This document shows positions 8,002 through 15,978 of a stretch of DNA of 64,000 nucleotides, in pieces. A model generated the notes under the pieces. That model saw only the letters and a list, made by a program, of their open reading frames with translations. It had not been told where the DNA came from and ran no database searches. This DNA is from Rivihabitans pingtungensis (lineage in GTDB: Bacteria; Pseudomonadota; Gammaproteobacteria; Burkholderiales; Aquaspirillaceae): positions 1 to 64,000 of the forward strand of contig NZ_QJKI01000001.1 in assembly GCF_003201855.1 (NCBI RefSeq). Reading direction: 5' to 3'. The translations under genes and the position numbers were made by a program. Each line of letters opens with the position of its first letter. Position 1 is the first letter of the stretch.

Positions 8002-9510
8002 TCAACGCCACAGCGTGGCGGGGGAGGACAGCAGCAAGATGGCCTGTTGCGCCGGTGGCAAGCCTTCCGCCGCCGCCCGCGTGGCTGCCGTCCATGGCCC
8101 CAGGCTGCGCTCGGCGGCAGCGGCATCCCAGTTGCACGCCTGGGCCGCATCTGCCGGGCCGGTCAGCCGCCATTGCCGCTGTGCCAGCGCCTGGGCCAGC
8201 TGTACGCGCAAGGCCATGCCCAGCGCCGTCTGCCATTCGCCGGCATTTTGTGGATAGCCATCTGGCGTCAAGCGCAGGAATGGCGCCTGCCCCATCGCCT
8301 GCAACATATTCAGCAAAGGTTCGGCATGGGTGATGGGGGCGTCCTGACACACCGCGCGCGCGGTAGCCAGCACGTAATCCTGTGGCAGACGGAACATCCG
8401 CTGCTTGAGCAGGCTGTCGGCAAAGGCTGGGCTGGCCAGCATCACCCACAAGGCAGGCGACAGTCGCCCGCCGCTTTGCACGTAGGCCTGTGCCATGCGC
8501 TCGACCAGCGCCGCAGGCGGCGTATCGCCGACAAAGCGTTGTGCCAGCTTGCGGCTGACATGCCGTGCCGTGGCCGGGTGCAAGGCCAGCCGGTGCAAGA
8601 GCGCATCCATTGCCGCGCGACCGTCAGCCAGTGCGTATGTTTGCCCCAGCACCTGCACCGAGCCTTCGCCACGCCGGCGTGGATCCAGGGCAAAGCCACC
8701 ATCGGCAAGCGCATCCGCTGTGCCCAGATCCGGCGCACTCACCCCGCTGATCAAGCGTGCCGTGGCTTCGACATCCGCCTGCTGATAGCCCCCGCCCACA
8801 CCCAAGGTATGCAGCTCCAGCAGCTCGCGCGCCAGATTTTCGTTCAGCCCGGTGCGCCCGCGCCGGCCCAGCTCGCTGTCTGGGGCGGTGGAATTGATAT
8901 TGTCCAGATAGCCCTGCATGGCCGTGTGGTAAAACGCGGCGCGCAAGAGAGATTCAAAACGGTCATCCGCCATGGCCGCCTCAATGCGTGAGGCATAATC
9001 ATCCACCAGCCAAGGCAACTGGCCTTTGTGCAGATACACCGAAAAATGATTCAGCCAGAAGGCCAGCAACACCTCATGTGCCGGATTGTCGCTGTTGGCC
9101 ATCATCAATAGCCGTCGCTGAACTGTAGCCGACTTCATGGCATTGCCCTGGCGGGCCATGGATTGCACCAGCGGAATATCCTGCGCCTTGCGTGCTTCTT
9201 GTACCCGGACCGGGCCATATTGCGCCCAGCGCTCGGCCAGGGGGGGCGCATCGGCCAGCGCATCCAGCGCGGTGCGGACAGCAGGGGCCACACCGCTGGG
9301 TGCGCGCCAGCCGCGCTGCACCATGGCCCGAGGCGTTTGCCCGGTGAGCGCCGCCACACTGGCATCGGTGGCGCCATAGCCCCAGCGCGCCAGCATGGCC
9401 CGCGCCAGTGGCGCATCCATCGGGGTGTCCAGCTTCAGTGGCCCCGCCGCCTGCGTCAGCGTGGCCAGCATGCACGCCACCCCGCCCAGCACCCGCATTG
9501 CTTGTTTCAT
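8002..9510 (-). CDS. DUF1800 family protein
   Basis: The 502-residue protein begins with a signal-peptide-like segment (MKQAMRVLGGVACMLATL). Family hallmarks include LARWGYGATDASVAALTG near the N-terminus, LLAFWLNHFSVYL near residue 155, GLNENLARELLELHTLGVGG near residue 235 and the C-terminal SPATLWR end. DUF1800 proteins are typically paired with DUF1501 proteins in an exported system of unknown function. The DUF1501 partner here is at 4881-6089, separated by lrgAB and sixA. Confidence 0.9.
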   Translation of the reverse strand: MKQAMRVLGGVACMLATLTQAAGPLKLDTPMDAPLARAMLARWGYGATDASVAALTGQTPRAMVQRGWRAPSGVAPAVRTALDALADAPPLAERWAQYGPVRVQEARKAQDIPLVQSMARQGNAMKSATVQRRLLMMANSDNPAHEVLLAFWLNHFSVYLHKGQLPWLVDDYASRIEAAMADDRFESLLRAAFYHTAMQGYLDNINSTAPDSELGRRGRTGLNENLARELLELHTLGVGGGYQQADVEATARLISGVSAPDLGTADALADGGFALDPRRRGEGSVQVLGQTYALADGRAAMDALLHRLALHPATARHVSRKLAQRFVGDTPPAALVERMAQAYVQSGGRLSPALWVMLASPAFADSLLKQRMFRLPQDYVLATARAVCQDAPITHAEPLLNMLQAMGQAPFLRLTPDGYPQNAGEWQTALGMALRVQLAQALAQRQWRLTGPADAAQACNWDAAAAERSLGPWTAATRAAAEGLPPAQQAILLLSSPATLWR

Positions 9511-9655
9511 CGTTGGCTCCGCATTTCATCACAGCACAGCATTATCCTGCCCGACGGTGATTTCGGCCATGGGAGCGCTTGCGGCCCCTTGCCTGACAAT
9601 TCGGGCCGACTGCGGCACAATGCCGCTTTAGCCTGCCCTCCCTCCTGACTCTGCC

Positions 9656-10405
9656 ATGTCTGCTGATTTTTTTCTGCGCCCGCACTGGGCGGCCCCCGCC
9701 CATGTGCATGCCCTGTCCACCACCCGCCAGGGCGGGGTCAGCCAGCCACCTTACGCCAGCTTTAACCTGGGTGCCCATGTCGGTGACGACCCGGCCGCCG
9801 TGGCCGCCAATCGCGCGCTGCTGCGCCAGCAACTGCCCGCCGAGCCGGCCTGGCTGAACCAGGTGCACGGCATCACTGTGGTGGACGCCGCCAGCGTGGC
9901 CGGCGCGCCGGTGGACGCCGACGCCAGCTTCAGCCGCACGCCGGGCGTGGTGTGCGCGGTGATGACCGCCGATTGCCTGCCGGTGTTGTTCACCAACCGT
10001 GCCGGCAGCGTGGTGGCCGCCGCCCATGCCGGCTGGCGCGGCCTGCTGGCCGGCGTGCTGGAAGCCACCCTGTCCGCCATGGCCTGCCCGGCGCACGAGG
10101 TGCTGGCCTGGTGTGGCCCGGCCATCAGCCGCGATGCCTTTGAAGTGGGCAGCGAAGTGCGCGCCGCCTTTGTGGCGCACAATCCGGCCGCAGCGGCGGC
10201 GTTTTCGCCGCTGCCAGACGGCAAATGGCTGGCCGACCTGCCCGGCCTGGCCCGCCAGCGCCTGCTGGCGGCCGGCGTGCCGGACAATCAGTGTGTGGAC
10301 AGCGAGCTGTGCACGGTGATCGAGCGCGAGCAGTTTTTTTCATACCGCCGCGACGGCTGCACCGGCCGCATGGCCAGCCTGATCTGGCTGGCGCCTGCTG
10401 TGTGA
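9656..10405 (+). CDS. pgeF: Peptidoglycan editing factor PgeF (YfiH/DUF152)
   Basis: The 249-residue protein matches the YfiH family. It has TTRQGGVSQPPYASFNLG near residue 22, NQVHG near residue 65, MTADCLPVLF near residue 101 and AAHAGWRGLLAG near residue 121. The conserved His and Cys residues bind a metal. PgeF in Escherichia coli removes mis-incorporated serine from muropeptide precursors; older annotations call the family laccase or polyphenol oxidase. It precedes a short-chain dehydrogenase gene after 47 bases. Confidence 0.93.
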   Translation: MSADFFLRPHWAAPAHVHALSTTRQGGVSQPPYASFNLGAHVGDDPAAVAANRALLRQQLPAEPAWLNQVHGITVVDAASVAGAPVDADASFSRTPGVVCAVMTADCLPVLFTNRAGSVVAAAHAGWRGLLAGVLEATLSAMACPAHEVLAWCGPAISRDAFEVGSEVRAAFVAHNPAAAAAFSPLPDGKWLADLPGLARQRLLAAGVPDNQCVDSELCTVIEREQFFSYRRDGCTGRMASLIWLAPAV

Positions 10406-10452
10406 AACGTTTATATTGATTGGTTGCCGATTTTGCCCGCAGGAGTGCTTCC

Positions 10453-11169
10453 ATGATCAAAGCCATTGTCAGCGGCCACAGCCGTGGCCTGGGCGCCGCC
10501 ATTGTCGAGGCTTTGCTGGCCCGTCAGTTGCCGGTGCTGGGCCTGGCGCGCAGCGCCCTGCCCGCACGCGCCGGGCTCAGCCAATGCGCCCTGGATCTGG
10601 CCGACCCGGCCGCGCTCACCGCCTGGCTGGCCGGCCCCACCCTGCATGACTGGCTGGCCGACGCCAGTGCCGTCTGGCTGGTGAACAACGCCGGCCAGGT
10701 GCAGCCCATCGCCGCACTGGGCGAACAAGACCCACAGGCCATCGTGCAGGCCATCAATCTTAACGTCACCGCCCCGCTATTGCTCAGCAATGCCGTGCTG
10801 GCCGCCAGCCCGCACTGTGTTGAGCGCCGCCTGCTGCATGTGTCCAGCGGCGCCGCCCGGCACGCCTACCCCGGCTGGAGTGTGTACTGCGCCAGCAAGG
10901 CCGCGCTGGACCACCACGCCCAGGCCGTGGCCGCCGAACGCCACACCGGCGTGCGCCTGGTCAGCCTGGCCCCTGGCGTGATCGACACCGAGATGCAGGC
11001 CGACATCCGCGCCGCCAGCCTGGCGCAGTTTCCGCTGCGCGAACGCTTTGACGCCCTGAAAGCCAACGGCCAGCTCACCAGCCCGCAAACCTGCGCCGAG
11101 CATCTGGTGGCCGCCCTGGCCCACCCGGCATTTGGCGAAGTGGTGCTCACTGACCTGCGCCACGGCTGA
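10453..11169 (+). CDS. Short-chain dehydrogenase/reductase
   Basis: From the ATG at 10453 the protein has 238 residues. This start follows AGGAG at 10441-10445. The dinucleotide-binding motif is present as SGHSRGLGAAI at residues 7-17, with NNAGQ near residue 79, the catalytic serine in HVSSGAARHAYPGW, and YCASKAAL (Tyr-x-x-x-Lys) near residue 145. It is a classical SDR oxidoreductase. The substrate cannot be deduced. Confidence 0.9.
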   Translation: MIKAIVSGHSRGLGAAIVEALLARQLPVLGLARSALPARAGLSQCALDLADPAALTAWLAGPTLHDWLADASAVWLVNNAGQVQPIAALGEQDPQAIVQAINLNVTAPLLLSNAVLAASPHCVERRLLHVSSGAARHAYPGWSVYCASKAALDHHAQAVAAERHTGVRLVSLAPGVIDTEMQADIRAASLAQFPLRERFDALKANGQLTSPQTCAEHLVAALAHPAFGEVVLTDLRHG

Positions 11170-11272
11170 ACACATCCAGCCTGCGGCGGGCCGTTTGGCA
11201 AACCACACCCCGCCGCATCCACGCTACAATGCCCCCGGAATGACTGTCTGATTCAACCGGAGGTTTGCCACC

Positions 11273-13522
11273 ATGACTGCACCCACTTCTTCCGCCAGCT
11301 ATGCCGTGATTGGCAGTTCGTCCAGCGCCACCACCAATGCACTGATTTCCGGCTTCAAATGGGGCAGCAGCACGGTGGGCAGCAGTGTGTCGCTAAGCTA
11401 CAGCTTTCCCTGGGCCAGCGGCGGCAGCGCCACCTTTGCCGGGCTGAACGGGCAAAGCTACTCCGACCTGAGCGAACAAAACACCGGCGCGGCGCTGAAC
11501 ACCACCCAGCAAGCGGCGTTTCGCAGCGCGCTGCAAGCCTGGGCAAATGTCGCCAACCTCAGCTTTAGCGAAGTCAGCGACACCAGCAGCAATGTGGGCG
11601 ATATCCGCGTAGCCTGGACCTCCGCCGCCTATGGCATCAGCACCGGCGAGCAAGCCTGGGGCTGGGCCGGCTATCCGGGCGCCTGGCCCAGCGCCGGCGA
11701 TGTGTGGATTTCGGCGCTGGGCAGCGACACCGCCAGCCAATCCTGGGCGACCGGCTCGTATAACTTCGAAGCGCTGATGCACGAGCTGGGCCACGCCCTG
11801 GGCCTGAAGCACCCGTTTGAAGACTCGCCCACCCTGGCAAAAAGCCTGGACACCCGCCAATACACGCTGATGTCCTACACCAACCCAAGCAATAACGTCT
11901 ACCCCTCGGCTGGCTATGTGGATGGCAAATACACCTGGCTAAGCTACTACGTCAACCCGGAAACCCCGATGGTGCTGGACATCGCCGCCATGCAATACCT
12001 GTACGGCGCCAACACCCAATACAACAGCGGCGACACCACCTACACCTTCGACCCGAGCAAGCCCTTTTTCAAAACCATCTGGGACGGCGGCGGCGCCGAC
12101 ACGATCTCGCTCAGCAACTACACGCTGAACAACACCATCGACCTCACCCCCGGCAGTTACTCCACCCTGCGCATTGCCCCGCCCAGCAATACCGGCGGCG
12201 CCACCACCACCTACGACGGCAGCAACGCCCTGGGCATTGCCTACGGCGCCATCATCGAAAACGCCATCGGCGGCAGCGGCGACGACACCCTGATTGGCAA
12301 CAGCGCCAACAACCAGCTGACTGGCGGCAAGGGCAACGACACCGCCGTGTTTCACGGCAACTTTGCCGATTACACCATCAGCTATCAATCCAGCACCGCC
12401 ACCCTCACCGTGGCCGATAAAATCAACGGCCGCGACGGCACCGATACCTTAAGCAGCATCGAAACCCTGAAATTTGCCGACCAAAGCAAAAGCGCCAGCC
12501 AATTGATTGCCGCCAGCAACGACCGCATCGCCCCCACCCTCAGCCAGGGCAGCCCGGCCAACCAAGCCAGCAGCGCCGCCCCGGCCGGCGATATTGTGCT
12601 CACCTTCAGCGAAACCATCACCCGTGGCAGCGGCCTGATTACCCTGAAAAACGCCGCCGGCGCCACCGTCGCCAGCTTTGACGCCGCCAGCAGCACCCAG
12701 CTCAGCCTGTCTGGCAGCCGGCTGGTGATCGACCCCAGCGCCGAGCTGGACTACGGCACGCAATACACCCTCAGCCTAGCCGCCGGCAGCGTGCTGGACA
12801 CCGCCGGCAACGCCTACGCCGGCCTGAGCGACTACCGCTTTACCACCCAAAGCCGCCCCAGCCAGGGCCAGAGCCTGACTGGCACCGCCAGCGCCGACAC
12901 CCTCACCGGCACCGCCGCCGCCGACAGCCTGCAAGGCCTGGCCGGCAACGACACCCTCAGCGGCCTGGGCGGCAGCGACACCCTGGACGGCGGCGACGGC
13001 CGCGACACCGTGCTGTATCAAGCCGCCAGCAGCGGCTATCAAATCACCCGTGGCCAACACACCACCGTCAGCTACAACGGCGGCGCTGACGTGCTCAGCA
13101 ATGTCGAACGCATCCAGTTCAGCGACAAAACCCTGGCCCTGGACATCAGCGGCAACGCCGGCCAAGCCTACCGCGTTTACCAAGCCGCCTTCGACCGCAC
13201 CCCGGACAACGGCGGCCTGAAATACTGGCTGAGCGTGCTGGACGGCGGCGCCGGCCTGGACACCGTCGCCAGCGGCTTTTTGGGCAGCCAGGAATTCAAA
13301 ACCCTGTACGGCAGCGCCCCCAGCCACGCAGATTACGTCTCGCGCCTGTACAGCAATGTGCTGCACCGCACCCCAGACCAGGACGGCTACGACTACTGGG
13401 TAAACCTGCTCAACAGCGGACAAATCAGCAATGTGGTGGCGCTGGTGCAGTTCTCCGAATCCGCCGAAAACCAACTGATGGTGCTGGGCGCCATCCAGGA
13501 TGGCATCTCGCTGTATGCCTGA
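11273..13522 (+). CDS. Secreted M10 (serralysin-like) metalloprotease with RTX repeats and DUF4214 domain
   Basis: The 749-residue protein has the zinc-binding motif HELGHALGLKH at residues 170-180 and the Met-turn LMSYTNP about 20 residues later, as in metzincin proteases of the serralysin group. GGSGDDTLIGN near residue 333 and AGNDTLSGLGGSDTLDGGDG near residue 560 are RTX calcium-binding repeats. Between them is an SbsA/SwmB-like Ig domain (residues about 423-525). Two DUF4214 motifs (FDRTPDNGGLKYW and LHRTPDQDGYDYW) fill the C-terminus. There is no N-terminal signal peptide, consistent with type I secretion. No secretion genes are adjacent. It is the last gene before the CRISPR island. 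Confidence 0.9.
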   Translation: MTAPTSSASYAVIGSSSSATTNALISGFKWGSSTVGSSVSLSYSFPWASGGSATFAGLNGQSYSDLSEQNTGAALNTTQQAAFRSALQAWANVANLSFSEVSDTSSNVGDIRVAWTSAAYGISTGEQAWGWAGYPGAWPSAGDVWISALGSDTASQSWATGSYNFEALMHELGHALGLKHPFEDSPTLAKSLDTRQYTLMSYTNPSNNVYPSAGYVDGKYTWLSYYVNPETPMVLDIAAMQYLYGANTQYNSGDTTYTFDPSKPFFKTIWDGGGADTISLSNYTLNNTIDLTPGSYSTLRIAPPSNTGGATTTYDGSNALGIAYGAIIENAIGGSGDDTLIGNSANNQLTGGKGNDTAVFHGNFADYTISYQSSTATLTVADKINGRDGTDTLSSIETLKFADQSKSASQLIAASNDRIAPTLSQGSPANQASSAAPAGDIVLTFSETITRGSGLITLKNAAGATVASFDAASSTQLSLSGSRLVIDPSAELDYGTQYTLSLAAGSVLDTAGNAYAGLSDYRFTTQSRPSQGQSLTGTASADTLTGTAAADSLQGLAGNDTLSGLGGSDTLDGGDGRDTVLYQAASSGYQITRGQHTTVSYNGGADVLSNVERIQFSDKTLALDISGNAGQAYRVYQAAFDRTPDNGGLKYWLSVLDGGAGLDTVASGFLGSQEFKTLYGSAPSHADYVSRLYSNVLHRTPDQDGYDYWVNLLNSGQISNVVALVQFSESAENQLMVLGAIQDGISLYA

Positions 13523-13560
13523 CCCCGGCGCACTGGCCGGCCCGAATCACCCACACGGTG

Positions 13561-13697
13561 CTAGGCAAATGGCATGGCCGGCGCTATCATAAGGGCGTTT
13601 TTTGCGGTCGCTGGGGAGACATCTCGGCGCGGACAGCGAAAAGTTGGGAACACCCCCGGCAAGCGCTTGATTTTGCGCGGGAAAAACAGGGGGTGCT
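13561..13697 (+). promoter_or_regulatory. CRISPR leader 1
   Basis: This 137-base segment is nearly identical to 15366-15502 and clearly related to 24247-24384. All three begin CTAGGCAAA, share GGGGAGACATCTC and GCGAAAAGTTGGGAAC, and end directly at the first repeat. A conserved TATCAT at 13585-13590 could be a -10 element. The leader position and the decayed final repeats set array polarity left to right. Confidence 0.85.
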
Positions 13698-14010
13698 CTC
13701 TAGTGGTTTCCCTGATCTTTAAGGGATTAAGACTTGTAATTGTGAAGCTCTTTCATCTTCACTGTGGCTCTAGTGGTTTCCCTGATCTTTAAGGGATTAA
13801 GACTTGATGCGGTAGGTGTTGCCGCCGATTTCGATGCTCTAGTGGTTTCCCTGATCTTTAAGGGATTAAGACATGACAGAATGTGTTATTGCTGATGGCA
13901 CACACTCTAGTGGTTTCCCTGATCTTTAAGGGATTAAGACTCCAGGTAAAATGTGCTGTAAATCGACAGTGCCCTCTAGCGACTTCCCTGATCTTTATTT
14001 AAGGGATTAA
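13698..14010 (+). CRISPR. CRISPR array 1 (five repeats, four spacers)
   Basis: The 36-base repeats begin at 13698, 13768, 13837, 13905 and 13974. Each starts CTCTAGTGGTTTCCC and ends AAGGGATTAAGAC. Spacers are 34, 33, 32 and 33 bases. The fifth repeat is degenerate: GTGGTT becomes GCGACT, ATTT is inserted in the centre and the final GAC is lost, as expected for the leader-distal end. The inner TCCCT/AGGGA pairing gives a short crRNA stem, and the last eight bases ATTAAGAC fit a type III 5' tag. No terminator separates this array from the TIR-SAVED gene 51 bases downstream. Confidence 0.97.
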
Positions 14011-14061
14011 CACCACCCCGCCCCGCCTTCCCTTTCCCCACCGCCCCCCCAGGAGCCCGCC

Positions 14062-15327
14062 ATGCCTCGCCTGCTGATCTCTTACCGCCGCGCCGACCCG
14101 TTCAGCGTGCAGCTGGCCGACTGCATCGACCGGCAATGGAGCGCCGAGCATGGGCCGGGTTCGGTGTTTCTTGACATACGCGCCTGTCAGCCCGGCCTGC
14201 CGTTTGACCAGGAAATCGATCAGGCGCTGAACCAGGTGGACGCCGTGCTGGCGCTGATTGGCCCCGGCTGGGCCGAAGAATTTGACCGCCGCGCCGCGCA
14301 AGCGGACGGCGAGCTGGACTGGGTGCGGCGCGAGCTGGCCCACGCGCTGGGCCGCGTGTATCTGCCCGTCGTGCCGGTGCGGCTGCCGGGGGCGGCCGAG
14401 CTGGGCAGCCACCCGCTGCCCGCCGAGCTCGCCGCGCTGACGCAGCGGCAAGGCGCACACCTGGCCAACCCAACCCAAGCCGCCCTGCACGCCGAAGTGG
14501 CCGAGCTGCTGCGCCGCCTGCATGGCGTCATCGCCAACCAGGGGCCGTATCGCTTTGTGATTCAAGGCTATAAGCCCGAGCGCCACCCGGCCGACGCCGC
14601 GCTCCCCCAGGTTTGCCTGCTGACCTCAAGCGCCGCCCCGGCCAACGCCCTGCCCGACTGGTGGCCCACCCTGCGCGACTTTATCCGCCAGACCGTGCTG
14701 CCCGCCGTGCCGCCCGGCTCGCCCCACCCGCTGCGCCTGCGGCTGGACGCCGGCTACGCCATCGGCTTTGCCGCCGGCGCCCTGCTGCACCCGCAAGCCG
14801 GCGTCGCCATCGAGCTGGAACAACGCCAGCCCAACAGCCCGGAAATCATCTGGCCCATCCAGCTCAGCCCCCAGGCCGCCGACACCCCGCGCCTGCACCT
14901 GCACCCCGAGCCGGCCCACCCCGCCGCCGCGCCCAATGCGCACTGGGCGGTGGCGCTGTCCGTCACCCACCGCATCGACGCCAGCGTGCGCCAGCACCTG
15001 GAGCAGCACCCCAGCCCGGCCATCAGCCAGCTGATCCACGCCCACCTGCCCGAACCCTCGCCCAACGCCGTGCGCGACGGCGGCCACGCCAGCGCCCTGG
15101 CCTGGCAACTGGCCAGCGAACTGCACCCACTCGCCAGCGCCGCCACCCCCCGCCCGCGCCTGCACCTTTTTATCGCCGCCCCCATCACCCTGGCCTTCTG
15201 CCTGGGCCAATACCTGCGCCGCCTGCTGCTGGACGTCACCATTTACGAATACCAAGCACACGCCACCCCAGCGCATTACCTGCCCACCCTCACCCTGAAT
15301 GCCAAGGACATCGACCAGCGCAACTGA
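14062..15327 (+). CDS. TIR-SAVED fusion protein, candidate cyclic-oligonucleotide-activated NADase effector
   Basis: The 421-residue protein has an N-terminal TIR domain: LLISYRRADP at residues 4-13, VFLDI at 35-39, AVLALIGPGW at 61-70, and DWVRRELAHAL at 86-96 with Glu91 as candidate catalytic residue. The C-terminal half (about 165-421) matches SAVED, the CARF-like nucleotide sensor. It has VALSVTHRIDASV near residue 295, then HLFIAAPITLAFCLGQYL and VTIYEY near residues 367-398. TIR-SAVED proteins in CBASS form filaments on binding cyclic nucleotides and degrade NAD+. Here there is no CD-NTase gene; the gene sits between two arrays of a type III-B locus whose Cas10 has a cyclase motif. AGGAG lies six bases upstream of the start. 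Confidence 0.88.
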   Translation: MPRLLISYRRADPFSVQLADCIDRQWSAEHGPGSVFLDIRACQPGLPFDQEIDQALNQVDAVLALIGPGWAEEFDRRAAQADGELDWVRRELAHALGRVYLPVVPVRLPGAAELGSHPLPAELAALTQRQGAHLANPTQAALHAEVAELLRRLHGVIANQGPYRFVIQGYKPERHPADAALPQVCLLTSSAAPANALPDWWPTLRDFIRQTVLPAVPPGSPHPLRLRLDAGYAIGFAAGALLHPQAGVAIELEQRQPNSPEIIWPIQLSPQAADTPRLHLHPEPAHPAAAPNAHWAVALSVTHRIDASVRQHLEQHPSPAISQLIHAHLPEPSPNAVRDGGHASALAWQLASELHPLASAATPRPRLHLFIAAPITLAFCLGQYLRRLLLDVTIYEYQAHATPAHYLPTLTLNAKDIDQRN

Positions 15328-15365
15328 ACCCAGCCGACAGAAAACCCGCGCACCGGGATTTCTGG

Positions 15366-15502
15366 CTAGGCAAACGGCATGAACGGCGCTATCATAAGGG
15401 CGCTTTTTGCGGGCGCTGGGGAGACATCTCGGCGCGGACGGCGAAAAGTTGGGAACGCCCCTGGCAAGTGATTGATTTTTTGCGGGAAAAACAGGGGGTG
15501 CT
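15366..15502 (+). promoter_or_regulatory. CRISPR leader 2
   Basis: This 137-base segment is nearly the same as the leader of array 1, including CTAGGCAAA at its start, the TATCAT motif, GGGGAGACATCTCGG and the sequence bordering the first repeat. It lies 38 bases after the TIR-SAVED stop. The similarity suggests that leader and array were duplicated as a unit around the effector gene. Confidence 0.85.
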
Positions 15503-15817
15503 CTCTAGTGGTTTCCCTGATCTTTAAGGGATTAAGACCCTTGACGCTCAGCGTAGCTCTTCACTTTGTGTGCCCTCTAGTGGTTTCCCTGATCTTTAAG
15601 GGATTAAGACCCCGTGACACCCAACTCGTTGGCGATGGCTTTTGCTCTAGTGGTTTCCCTGATCTTTAAGGGATTAAGACGAACCATACGCTGAGATTTT
15701 TATCCATGGCAGCTCTAGTGGGCTCCCTGATCTTTAAGGGATTAAGACTCATCTGCTATGCTCTCGATGTGAGTCCACATCCTCTAGTGGCTTCCCTGAT
15801 CTTTAAGGGATTAACTC
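15503..15817 (+). CRISPR. CRISPR array 2 (five repeats, four spacers)
   Basis: The repeats begin at 15503, 15575, 15645, 15713 and 15782 and have the same 36-base sequence as array 1. The fourth carries GTGGGCTCC in place of GTGGTTTCC. The fifth has CTTCC and loses the final AGAC. Spacers are 36, 34, 32 and 33 bases, all different from those of arrays 1 and 3. A Rho-independent terminator follows immediately. Confidence 0.97.
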
Positions 15818-15823
15818 CACCCC

Positions 15824-15852
15824 AAGCCAGCCTCCCCGCTGGCTTTTCTTTT
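15824..15852 (+). terminator. Rho-independent terminator after array 2
   Basis: AAGCCAGC and GCTGGCTT form an eight-base stem around a CTCCCC loop, followed by a T-rich tail (TTCTTTTCTC). It should end the array 2 transcript. Array 1 has no equivalent before the TIR-SAVED gene. Confidence 0.8.
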
Positions 15853-15978
15853 CTCTACACCAAAAATCCCAATCACATAAAACGCCCACTTCCGCCCCCA
15901 TCCCACCACTCCCACGCCCCACCCGCCCACTTGTCATGCCTTGCCCCCACGGGCACAATGTGTCGATGTGACGAATGA

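Noticed and set aside
11195-11230. Promoter for the M10 protease from TTGGCA and TACAAT
   Set aside because: The spacing is 24 bases, too long for a normal sigma-70 promoter.
14062-15327. CBASS operon around the TIR-SAVED gene
   Set aside because: No CD-NTase, E2-like, JAB or HORMA/TRIP13 gene is present; the neighbours are CRISPR arrays and cas6.
15472-15669. Short open frame with repeated VVSLIFKGLRP units
   Set aside because: The repeated peptide is the translation of the CRISPR repeats of array 2, not a protein. The same applies to the frames over arrays 1 and 3.
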